Source of the DNA: Enoplolaimus lenunculus
Lineage: Eukaryota > Nematoda > Enoplea > Enoplida > Thoracostomopsidae
DNA: 64,000 bases
Direction of reading: 5' to 3'
Assembly: GCA_030248215.1 (NCBI GenBank)
Contig: JASANG010001984.1
Location: 1-64,000, forward strand
A program made the position numbers and the translations under genes. Below, in pieces: positions 34,868 through 46,546 of the stretch; positions within the stretch are counted from its first letter, which is position 1; every line of letters starts with the position of its first letter. The notes beneath the pieces were generated by a model that saw nothing but the letters and a program-made list of their open reading frames with translations, did not search any database and had not been told where the DNA came from.

Positions 34868-35075
34868 GGTCTATGTGAAGATCAGGGGCGGAACGTTTTT
34901 CTGTGGGCTAGAAAGACCAAGTTTAAGATTTAGGCTAATTTTTTGCTTGGCTTAGGCCTAGGCTTAGGTTTAGGCTTAGGCTTAGGTTTAGGCTTAGGAA
35001 TGTGCTCATTCTTACGCTTAGGCTTAGGCTTAGGAATATGCTTATAATACTGTTCCGTTCCTGTTCTTTATATTG
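34868..35075. repeat. GCTTAGG-rich dispersed repeat, unit 1
   Basis: GATCAGGGGCGGAACG start, degenerate TTAGGC tract, CTGTTCCGTTCCTGTTC end. Duplicated at 54366-54570. Confidence 0.75.
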
Positions 35076-35987
35076 GCCAATGTTACAATTTAAAAGAAGC
35101 ACATCAATCGTATACTTCAATGTATTACTACAAGACCCATGTCTCTTCGATCAGCGTAACAGCAGTGTAAAACGATTGCTAGGCACAAGCATCTTGCGAA
35201 ATATTAAGTCTAAACTAAGCCTATGTCGAAGCCAGCCTAAGCCTGAGCAAAAAACTAGTCTACAGCTTAAGCTTTACTCTATTCCAGTCCTGCGACAGAA
35301 ATGGTTCGTACTCTAAGTGACATTGGCTTATTAGGATTTCAAATTGAGTCATAGGTGCAATTTTTTTAATTCGTTGCTGCCTATGCAGTAAATTTAGGTG
35401 TTTTGTCGACATTCCGCGTATTTTAGGTGTTTTGTCGACATTCTGTGCATTTTAGGTGTTTTGTTGGCATTCTGCACATTTTAGGTGTTTTGTCAACTAA
35501 TTTTTAAAGGTTTGCCATCTATGGACCTGTCTCGTGTAGAAATAATGACAAGAACTAAAAATTTGTTGTATGAACAGTTTTCTCAGGGTACTAAATTTTG
35601 CCGCCTATCTGACAACGATAATACTAAAGCATGTTGTATTTAGTAGTAGTAATACAAATAATAATGCTTGATATTGGTTGGCACGTTCAGGCATCTCAAA
35701 GTACGCTTACGTGCATGGCTAAATATAAAACTTATTACATTGAATAACTCTTTATTACTATTACACATAGCTTAAAGTTTGGCAGCTATTAATAATTATT
35801 TAGAAGGCAGCATTAAGCAAGGTTTATAAATGCATAAAAGTTAATGACCATAAAATTGTCCAAACATATAGAACCAAGATCTACACAGTGCTGCAAAACA
35901 TTAAAGTAAATTTTTGTTTTTGACTGTATCGGACAGAGCCACAACTTTACAGCTACAGTAAACATTTGAGCGCTAGTACAATTTTAG

Positions 35988-38900
35988 GTGCCGCCAATCA
36001 GCAGTCAGGTTATTTCTGTGCCGCCCAATGCCAGCTAAACATGGGAAGAGAGACGCAAAAGTTTCTTCCAACTGAACCATCAAGTCAGCCTGTATCAGCT
36101 CACCAAGCTTTGGCGCAATTTCAACGAATATGTGATGTAAGCTTTTGTATATTTAACATAAACAGTTGTTATTTCTGAAAGACATATACTTGGAATCAAA
36201 ACTGTGAATGTTTAGGGACTTAATTACTGATTTAATTATTGTCACGTGAAATAAACTATCAATATTAGGGATTTCTTATAACGCTGACTGAAATGAAATA
36301 CTGCGTGAATTTTGGACGTCGGTCCGCTCAATTTCACTAGCAATTTTGCTGAGAAGCATATGAAAACAGATATGAGAGTGTTTTTGCATCTTGAGTAGTA
36401 ATATGGGATTCACGTTACAGCTGGTATATATAGCCCGGAACATGTTTTGCCCGTGTTGATTCGAAGTAATAAATCGCGGGTTTCCCGACAAAATGCGAAT
36501 GTACATGGCATTGTCTTATGAAAAACTGCTCTCAAATGTTCATCGTATACAAGTAGCCATACGTCACTAAGGGTCATTTATGCGAACATCATGTAATATT
36601 CCAAAATTCTAACAAATACATGATATTTTGCAGAACAAATTCAAACGCACTATATAAAAAGGAATAGTAAATTATTGAGAACACTGAATGAACCTTACGT
36701 TTCCCTTTCAGACGGAAATTTTTTCTAATCATATTTCTAAATGCAAGAAATTTAAATTTCAATACTTACATTAGAATGGCAGACCAATCAAATTTATTTA
36801 ATTTAACAGCTGAATAATGTGTAGCTAAAATATACCCACTATTGTTATATGAACAAAACGTTTCTCGGCGCCTCGTTTACAACGTAAACGCCGCATAAGG
36901 CGACAGAATTAAGTTTAACATTGGGTCGGCGCTTTGTATTTTGGGACAAATCGAGTAACATAAACGCAACACTTACTTTAGGTGGAATTCTTTATACTTA
37001 TTTTTTTCAGAAATCTTGACTGCAATGTGATGCTGCGTGAGTTTGAAAATTCGGCAAGCTAACAGATTTGTTGACAAACGCACTCTAGAAAGCTTGAAAA
37101 CTCGTTTTATTGTGAGCATAAAGAAATAAAATTTTAGAGCCTCCACGTATTTTGGCACGCATCGAATAACCTCGCTCCACTATCAGATTTAGCTGGTATT
37201 TGTTTGATACATATATTTTCAGGCGTATTCCAATATGCGCAGCTGCATTTTGAAATGCGAAAACGGGACACAGGCTTGGGCATCGTTCTTTGAGCAAGAT
37301 TCTGGAGCCGAAGCTGTTTTACGTAATTGTGGTCTCAAAGCAAACACAGGTACAAAATAGTACATATGATTTATAAGAGAACTACTTTGCTACCGCAACG
37401 TGTGACAAAAATATGCTGTCAAATATATGTCTTGTTAATATTCAGTGCACGCTTAATATGTGAGTTGTCAGGATCATTGCTTGTATCGTAGCAATTCAGT
37501 ATCATATTATAAACTTGAAACTGCTAAATATTTGGCTAATTTGAAAAGTGCTATTTTGGCGAAGAACAACGTTACAGCAGTTTTTCGTAAATTTTATACT
37601 ATGGTAACGCTATGCATTATCCAGCAAAGTATGGACAAATTTTAGAGTACAAGGATGTATACAGTTGCTAAAATCTCTAATGTTTAATAGTGGAAACGAG
37701 TTTTTAGGCGCCAATAATCAACAGTCAGGGTATTTCTGTGCAGCGCAATGCCAGCAAAATATGGGCCAAGAAATGCAAAAGTTTCTTCCAAACGAACCAC
37801 CAAATCAACCGTTGCCTCCTGACCAAGCTTTGGCCCAATTTAGACGGACATGTGATGCAAGTTTTGCGTATACACAACATGAGCAGTGGTTACAGTTTAA
37901 AGTTTAAGCTAAAATTGAATGTCATATTAGCAACTGTGGAATCGTGCAAAAAATAAACCGCTATTTTAAACACTGTTCGCGTTTCATACTGCACCTTTCA
38001 AAATGGATTTTGGTGTGCGACAAAATTTAAATGAATCGCTTGAGTATCAGAAAACTATCATTTATATGCCTTTCAGCTTATAACAATACACCATTTCTGC
38101 ATCAATATTTACGCTTATTTGTAAACGCAAGAACAGTTCTGCATTTTTGCCGCGATTGCTAAAACTGTAAAATTTCGATGAGACTTAAATATTTATGTAA
38201 TTGTTGTTAAAGCGCAAATTTCGAGCTGCAAAATCTTGACTGCAATGTGATGTTGCGTGAGTTTGAAAATTCGGCAAACTAACAGATTTGTTGGCAAACG
38301 CACTCTAAAAAGTTAGAAAACTCGTTTTATTGTGAGCATAAAGAAATAAAATTTTAGAGCCTCCACGTATTTTGGCACGCATCGAATAACCTCGCTCCAC
38401 TATCAGATTTAGCTGGTATTTGTTTGATACATATATTTTCAGGCGTATTCCAATATGCGCAGCTGCATTTTGAAATGCGAAAACGGGACACAGGCTTGGG
38501 CATCGTTCTTTGAGCAAGATTCTGGAGCCGAAGCTGTTTTACGTAATTGTGGTCTCAAAGAAAACACAGGTACAAAATTGTACATATCGTTTATAAGAGA
38601 ACTACTTTGCTACCGCAACGTGCGACAAAAATATGCTGTCAAATATGTCTTGTCAATATTCAGTGCACGCTTAATATGTGAGTTGTCAGGATCATTGCTT
38701 GTATCGTAGTAATTCAGTATCATATTGTAATCTTGAAACTGCTAAATATTTGGCTAATTTGAAAAGTGCTATTTTGGCGAAGAACAACGTTACAGCAGTT
38801 TTTCGTAAATTTTGTATTATGGTAACACTATGCACAATCCAGCAAAGTATGGACAAATTTTAGAGTACAACGATGTATACAGTTAGTAAAATCTATAAAG

Positions 38901-39922
38901 TTTAATAGTGGAAACGAGTTTTTTAGGCGCCAATAATCAGCAGTCAGGGTATTTCTGTGCAGCACAATGCCAGCAAAATATGGGCCAAGAAATGCAAAAG
39001 TTTCTTCCAAACGAACCACCAAATCAACCGTTGCCTCCTGACCAAGCTTTGGCACAATTTAGACAGACGTGTGATGCAAGTTTTGCGTATACACAACATG
39101 AGCTGTGGTTACAGTTTAAAGTTTAAGCTAAAATTGAATGTCATATTAGCAACTATGGAATCGTGTAAAAAAATAAACCGCTATTTTAAACACTGTTCGC
39201 GTTTCATACTGCACCTTTTAAAATGGATTGTGGTATACGACAAAACTTAAATGAATCGTATGAGTATCACAACACTATTATTTAAATGCCTTTCAGCATA
39301 TAACAAAACGCCATTTCTGCACCAATATTTACGCTTTTTTATAAACGCAAGAACAGTTCTGTATTTTTGAAACGATTGCTAAAACTGTAAAATTTCGTTG
39401 AGATTTAAATATTTATTTAATTGTTGTTAAAGCGTAAATTTTCAACTGCAAAATCTTGCCTGCAATGTGATACTGCGTGAGTTTGAAAATTCGGCAAGCT
39501 AACAGATTTGTTGACAAACGCACTCTAAAAAGCTTGAAAACTCGTTTTATGGTGAGCATAAACAAATCAAATTTTAGAGCCTCCAAGTATTTTGGCACGC
39601 ATCGAATAACCTCGCTCCAATATCAGAATTAGCTGATATTTGTTTCATACCTATATTTTCAGGCGTATTCCAATATGCGCAGCTGCATTTTGAAATGCGA
39701 AAACGGGACACAGGCTTGGGCATCGTTCTTTGAGCAAGATTCTGGAGCAGATGCTGTTTTACGTAGTTGTGGTCTCAAAGCAAGTGCAGGTACAATCTTA
39801 CTCAGAAAGCAATGAGTGCAAAAATTAATTCCGCCAAACATGTTTTGTCAATGTCTGGATCATACTCAATATAACAATAAGCAGCCATGTACAGAGCAGA
39901 TCCTTGCAGCAATAGCGAATAA
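35988..39922 (+). CDS. Three-module six-cysteine protein, unit 1
   Basis: Function unknown; probably extracellular, judged from the cysteine content. Six exons form three identical-phase pairs: 35988-36136 with 37223-37349, 37708-37856 with 38443-38569, 38927-39075 with 39663-39789, and a probable terminal exon 39885-39922 (ends PCSNSE, TAA). Every first exon is 149 nt (phase 1 in, 0 out) and every second 127 nt (0 in, 1 out), so whole modules can be added without breaking frame. A module is about 92 residues: SGYFCAAQC, a Pro-rich loop, ALAQFRRTCD, NMRSCILKC and VLRNCGLK, i.e. two CX3C pairs plus two single Cys. The pattern resembles the six-Cys CPG4/DUF19-type helical modules known best in nematodes; that is a resemblance only. 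Introns after the first exon of modules 2 and 3 start with GCAAGT, a GC-AG intron; module 1 has GTAAGC. The first, signal-peptide exon was not found. Confidence 0.72.
37190..39660. repeat. Internal ~1.2-kb tandem duplications (modules), unit 1
   Basis: Exon pairs and their introns repeat with a period of about 1,220 bp (second exons at 37223, 38443, 39663). Counterpart in unit 2 at about 58130-60600. Confidence 0.85.
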
Positions 39923-42330
39923 GTTCCAACGTCCTACAGAATTTTGGGAATTAGGATTTTACTCGTTAAATTGGGATTTCGTGAAATTTTATTGCACGCA
40001 GAAAATTTGATGTTTGATCGTTGACTTGTACTTTGTACGGTATGGATTTTTAAACTGGGACTTAGGGAGCTGCTTTTGTCGCCCGAGGATTTTTCACTTA
40101 TCATTTTGCCCTTGAGATTTTGGAAAATAAGAGTCGTATTCCGGAAATTGGCATTTTTGATGCTAACTATTTAAATCCCGTTTTGGAACTTTGGGAATTT
40201 TGGGTATTCAATTTTCTACTCTAACCCTTTCACTCGGATTTTACGAAATTGGAAGCTGCGAATTTGAGAAAGTGCAATTTTTACAGGAAAGTTATAGAAT
40301 AGTGAGCGTTATGTTTTTCGCTCAAGCTATGGAAAATTGTGATTTTGGGAAACTAAGATTTACCTGGAAAGTTGCTATTTTAGGTGTTACATTTTTTGTC
40401 TAAATTTTTGAAAATTGGAATTGTTAGAGTTTGGGGACAATGTATAGAACAGGACGGTAACATCAGTATAAACATATTCCTAAATCTAAACTTAAGAGCT
40501 AGCTTAGCGTAAGCCTCAAACATTTTTTTCGATAACTTGGACAAATTATATATCATTTGACGAACTTTGGAGAGCTGAGTCCAGTTTAGGTATTTGACAA
40601 TAACTCGTTAGCCAGACGTCTGATTGGGGAACATTTAGCAATATTCGTCTTAACTCCACAACCTGTGTCAATGATATATAATTTGTCTAAATTTTCGACA
40701 AAAAATTTGGGCCCCATGGGGGAATTTGGGGCATAACAAATTCGAATTTTTGAAAAATTTGAGTTTGGGCGTGAAATGATCGCGTGAGGTCATGGAACAA
40801 AAGAAACTCATAAGTGGAGCAAACTAAACAAGTCAGACTTGTTTTTGTAAGTATATATTAAATCCCAAGACGTTTTGGGTTTTTCTCAATTGCTACAATC
40901 TTGCGAGCAAAGCGAGGTTGGAGCTAGATGTATTCTTGTATTAAATCATACGTTAAAGACAAGCTAACAATTTTGAGCGCCCTAACTTTGGCCCCACTTT
41001 CGACGAAACCTGGTGAATGAACCGGACAAGATGCATATGTGGTTTTATCACGAATCTCGTGGCAAAGCTTTAATTCTGAAATCCATTTTTATATTCATAT
41101 ACTGAAATTTTCGCTCTTTTCGGACATATAATATGTCCAGGTAGACATATACATGCGGTCTCTGTTAATGAGTTGCATGTAAATTAGTTAAATGTCATCT
41201 AAAAACGTCATTTTATACTATATTTATGTGCAAATTATATTTAAGAATCGTTTAATATTTTCCATTTCTTCCATTTTTTCCAGCCCCCTCGGAGAAAAAT
41301 GGAAAAATCCATTTTTCCTGTATTTTTTCTGGCCAACAACCATGCCTTAAAAATTAACTGAAAAGCCTAAGCCCAAGCCTACTACGACCAAGAGACCTTG
41401 CGATATTTTCGGGAAATTGTGAATTTGAGAAATTGAATTATTTGAAATATTACGATTGTATTTAATTGCAATAGTATTCTTAAAATTGGGAAGGGCTTGT
41501 TCTATAGATAAACTACGCCATACCTAAGAATCATAGCTCGTGTCGTAGATAGTTAATTCAAGTGGCTTCATTTTTATATTCGTTAATTAGATTTAAATGC
41601 TAAACCATAAAATGTCATTTTGCATGCTGTTCAAACATTATGATTGAGTGTAATTAGCGAGCAACTTCAAGAATAAAATACAAATCAGGTTAGCGACAAT
41701 AAAAGCAATAGAGATGGATCACCGCCAATCAAACAAAGTGAACACTTTTGTTTGTTCGCAATTAAGTTTCAGTATTTTGATATTAGAAACCTGAATTGAG
41801 TTTTTCTTGAAACACTAAGATCTATTCTATGTCTCTCCTGCCGGTGTGGGCCCGAAAATTGTCGGATTTGGACAATATTTGCCTATTTGGGGTTTTCGTG
41901 CCGAGACTCGAATCATTCCGTGCCCGATTGAAATTTTTTAAACTTCTGCTGTCTGAGGTTATAACGTAACCCATTAAGGATCGAGTAAAATTTGCAGTTT
42001 TTAAGTCGGAATTGAGCGAAATTTTCAGTTTAACGTCATTCGAAAAACCTATAATAGTTGCTGGTAATAAAATCATCAAAATGCTGAAAATGCTACTACA
42101 AGAACTGATGTACTCAGGCAAGAATAGCATTTTTCACAAGTGTATACCATAGCAACAATTTGGATTTCAAACGAATTGTTTCTGTACTCTATCGAACTGC
42201 ACTTTCTTTTAGATTATAAGTAGTTAAAAGTTTAATTATAACAGCAAACTGATTTTGCAAGTTTGATGCTTCTTTCTGATTATACAAATTCACATGTTGG
42301 TTCTTTTCGCATTCCATGTTGATATATAAT
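39923..42330. other. 3' flank of the module gene, unit 1
   Basis: Holds an ATATATAATTTGTC-family repeat at 40520-41345 and AT-rich sequence. Open frames at 39816-40010 and 41822-42130 are not supported by splice signals or family. Copied at 60861-62849. Confidence 0.45.
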
Positions 42331-43700
42331 AGCCTCCCCTCTAACTATCCTCCGTGTGGCCTACAGTTAGTGAAGCAGGAGACTATAAGTAATGGTTGAA
42401 CGGACTGCCCAAACTGTAGTCGTACGCTCGACGCCGTGGGTAGCAAGGTGCCGTTGGGTTGGGTTACCGCAGCACAGCTGCTAACTAGCCCGTTTTACAG
42501 GGCCGACTCAGCTTCCTGCATTGTTCAGCTTAGAATACAAGAAAATTTACCATATTTACAGATATGAAATCAAGGCCGCAGTTAGTCGTCTTGAAAAGTT
42601 CAATAAAATGTAAACTACTAAATTTGTCTCAGTCAGTCCTAGTTTCATAACACGACATAAAACTGCTCCAAATAAATAGCTATTGTTTTCAACGTTTAAA
42701 CCAATTTTGATGCATGACTGCTACTTGCATCAACTGTTTGCCTGTGCCCGCAAAATCACATAGGAAAATGCATGCTGGTAAAAATTTCTTGTTTAGAATT
42801 TGCCATAACAGATCTTGGATAGCATCCATTAATAATGATTTAGCTGTTGTTCAGAAAAATAACATTCTGTACGTTATCCTCTCAACGACGATGATTGAAC
42901 TGTATGTACGACACTTGACCACAACCCAGTCACTAAATTTCGCTTCGAGCACAGACTGCAATTCAGATTCATATCACAATTGACATTCTATCAGTGTCAA
43001 TGTGTTAAGGGTAGAATTTGTGACAAGTTATGAATTTCTTGCATGAACGGCATCAAATCGTGTCGATCCGGTTGTGGATCATATCGGATGAGTAATAGAA
43101 AATCCACATTAGATCGGTTCGTGAATTATTTTTGATCTGATGTGATGCTCATGATTATTCAAAGTGTATTTGAAATGTTATGAACAAAATAAAACTTTGT
43201 TCGTCTATAGTAGAATTAGCAAAACCTACGGTATTTTGTCTTGCCACCGATTACAGGCCTATAAAACCCTCAAAATAGGCCTTTCGCAACATATTGTGGT
43301 AAATATTTAGTTCCTTTGAGCACCATGTTTTCTATATTTTCACCTACCAGATTAATGGTTCATTCATATAGACTTAGGTACCAGATATCTCTGGATGATT
43401 TCAGTTCTATGCACTTGTCGCGGTTCGGTCTTCAGTGAAGCCAACCTGTCAGAATTTAGCAATCGACTGATTTGTCAGTCATGTTGTAGTGTTGAGTCTG
43501 TTGTGTTCTTGAAACATTGTCGCTAAAGTAATACTGTGCAGCAAACTTTTCATGATCACACGTGTTTGATCGCATCAAAAACAACGGATAATCCAAAAAT
43601 TCCACAATACTCTGATGTACACCGGGCGAAACTGTCTAGTGACACAAAGATAAATACAAAATGTTTTTTTAATTTGTAAAGCATAAACAATGTTAAATAA
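42331..43700. other. End of unit 1, no gene seen
   Basis: Starts with a moderately GC-rich block (AGCCTCCCCTCTAACTATCC, 42331-42520) that looks like part of a dispersed element, then AT-rich non-coding sequence. The cleaner of the two copies of this stretch; the other is 62850-64000. Confidence 0.45.
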
Positions 43701-43707
43701 ATTTCAG

Positions 43708-43957
43708 CCGCCAAAAGGCAGACAACTTGGCTAATTTACGCGTGATTTTTATGACTCCGCCGTCCGCCGACAGGCAGTTCATTTCCTTGCTAATTCTGGA
43801 CACCGCTGTCGGGCAGGCGTGCGTGTTTTACTGCTGCGCGGTTACAAACGGTAATGAATATTGCGTAGCTAGAAAGCGGGTTGGCCCCTGTGCAAGATTA
43901 GAGAGCTGGCAATACGAACCGAGCAGCCGTAGTCTAAACCGGGATATCTTAGCGCCG
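43708..43957 (+). CDS. Orphan Cys-rich exon, unit 2
   Basis: Copy of 31426-31675; one His-to-Tyr change seen (ACVFYCC for ACVFHCC). Here it is preceded by the 3' end of unit 1. Confidence 0.4.
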
Positions 43958-44638
43958 GTAAGTTCATGGGAGCAACATAAACAACCAACAAACTTCCAAC
44001 GCCTTAGTACAATAGACGTGTTTGAAACAAGCAGTGTAGAAATTGTATAGCAAACTGCGTGTACGCGTAGTTCAACCAAACACTTATTATTTCACCTACT
44101 AAAACATCTTCGTTGCACTATAAAGCAAGCGTTTAGTGGCATAAACAAATGGGATTAAGTTTTGCAAACTATGCAATTGAAAGGTTATATGCGGTTAAGT
44201 TAGAGTGTTCTCGATAAAATTTTCAATAATATATAGTCAAAACAAAAATCCCAAAGCAATGTGAAATTTGAAAGAAATCTAGGGGGAGAGGTTTGCTACA
44301 TTATCAAATGTTGAATAAAGTTGCCTTTTAATTCTCTCAATGTCAATATTTGCCTTTGAGGCAAATGCATTGTTTCAATAGACAAGTCATCCATTAACGT
44401 TTTTGCACTTGCGGAAGCATTGGTACATGATCTTCAATTTTCCTGTTTTTTTTGTTTTAACCGGGGAAAACGGAAAAACCATTTTTCCGTTCGATTCAAT
44501 TTTTACAAAACAACCAACCCTGGCCTAAAATGTTTAAATACTGCGGAGTTTTGCAAAATAATGTGGAGAATTTTTACTATTTTAAAACATCGAACTCAAC
44601 TAAGTATGCGACATCAAGCATACGCTTCGTTCAATAAA

Positions 44639-45297
44639 ATGGCGTTGTTTTCGTTTTACAACTTTTTGCTGTTAGTACAGGTATAAAATACGTATTTCAT
44701 ACGTAAACTCAACTTTTATGCATTACCAAGGGCGTTGGTAGTGGAAGGTGATGGAGGGGTGCACTTCTTTCTACTGGTGTGAGCGGACAAAAATGTTTCA
44801 CCTGCTTTTCCAACATACGTAACTTATGACCATTTCTATGAAAAAATGGCAAAAAAATTCGCGATTCGAAAACAAGCTGAATATTTCATTCTTTTAGTGA
44901 TCACGTTCACGCCGCCTAACCTTCTATGACATTTTCAGCGTGGAATGTGGCTATAACATCGACCCACGACCCGCCTTTTACCCGCGCTTGAAATTTAAAC
45001 AGGTATTTTTAAGACCGATGGTGATTTTTTCTTTAAATAGAGTATGTTTCGCTCGCACATTAACACTTAAAAATTTCGTGTGAGTAAATCTATCAACTTT
45101 GTACCCGATTGCTGCACATCTTTACTCGCGGGTATACCCGCGGCTGAAATTTATTACCCTAATCCTGCGCTTACCTGCGGGTAAAGTCCCACTCTGGAGA
45201 TCTTGCCCTACAAGCGACTGGGTGCAAACTCGCATTCCGTTATCGAGGGTTCAGAGACCACGGCAAGTGGGACAGAATTTTAGTGGTTTGCAACTGA
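44639..45297 (+). CDS. Candidate small secreted protein, unit 2
   Basis: Same three-exon model as in unit 1, starting at the ATG of AATAAAATGGCG and ending at the TGA after GTTTGCAAC. Sequence is almost identical, with one Lys-codon change from AAG to AAA (silent). Confidence 0.3.
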
Positions 45298-45566
45298 CTC
45301 TTCTTTTGGCCCAGTTTAATTACGTTATGCTGTCAAGCTACTATATAAAATTGTATTCACCTGCAAGTACTAAGGCTCGTAATTGCAGTTTTCCAAATTC
45401 GGTATCCAAAAGTCATCCACATTTAGTGTACACCCGCCAGACAACTGGCTGACCGTACATACACATGCCACTTTGTCAGTACGTCGTAGAAAGGAAAGCT
45501 GTTTAGTATCGAGTCTGTCAGAAGAGACTCTGCTTTACACATAATACAGTCTATCCGAAGGGAGTC

Positions 45567-46007
45567 TGTTTAGCGAGGTTTGACGACAATTCGTAACACA
45601 ACAACTCGTCGACCGACAATTCGAAGCCAACTCGTCGATCCCGACAATTTCTCACGCCAACAACTAGCCATACCCGATAACTAGTAGACACCGACAACTC
45701 GTCGACAACCCCGACAACTTGTCGTATAGACAACTCGTCGACCCCGATAACTTGTCGCCCGACAACTCATCAACCCCGAAATCTTGTCGCTTGCCAGTTG
45801 CTACGACAGCGCCTCGACCCGACAACTCGTCGACAAAGACAACTTGTCCATGCCAGTAGGTACGACAACTCGTCGATCCGACGAGTTGTCTAGGGGTCGA
45901 CGAGTTGTTGGGACGTCAAGTTGTCGAAGTCGATGAGTTGTCTTGGCGATAAGTTGTCGGGGTCGACGAGTTGTCGGGTTCACAAGTTATCTGAACGACG
46001 AAATGTC
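45567..46007. repeat. Palindromic minisatellite, unit 2
   Basis: Copy of the 33425-33865 array with a handful of substitutions and the same switch from GACAACTCGTCG to CGACGAGTTGTC. Confidence 0.9.
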
Positions 46008-46546
46008 GGCCGATCGTAGATTCGTTTAGCGATTATACAGAACCTGTCCAAAGGATTTCTTATCTTTAAAACACTGTGTTCGAACAGTGTCCACATTGTC
46101 TTTACTTATTCGAAGCGACTACTGCCAAAACACACAAAACTTAGTATACTCGTTGTTGAGTTCAAATATCATAAGAGCAATATTGTTTCAGCGAAGTGTG
46201 TGGACATTTTTTACAGTAGCGTAGACAGTATAACGTTGATGACCCATTATTGTATTATATTTTTATGCCACTGGGATTTGCGGCAGATATAGGCCCCATT
46301 GCGTTTGGTTTTAATTTCGTAGTAATGTATGGATATCATTTTGAAAAATCGAAATTGCTTCGCAGACCTTTACATAGTACGCATCTTACTGCTCCTGTAC
46401 ACAAAAACCTTTTGAACTTGAAATGGTTTATTGCTGTTAAGTTATTTAAAGCTTCGTCAGCGTTTGTCCGTGACGGATCTAGCGTACCGGGAGACCAGTT
46501 CTGCCGTGGTTTACAATCAAAATAATTCACATGGAACTCACAGTGT

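Larger units (their letters stand above)
31419..43700. repeat. Tandem duplication, unit 1 (~12.28 kb)
   Basis: Starts at an ATTTCAG that is repeated at 43701, where unit 2 begins; the match is nearly base for base, differing by scattered substitutions and a few indels. Unit 1 alone has a ~140-bp internal duplication (about 32237-32405). Confidence 0.93.
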
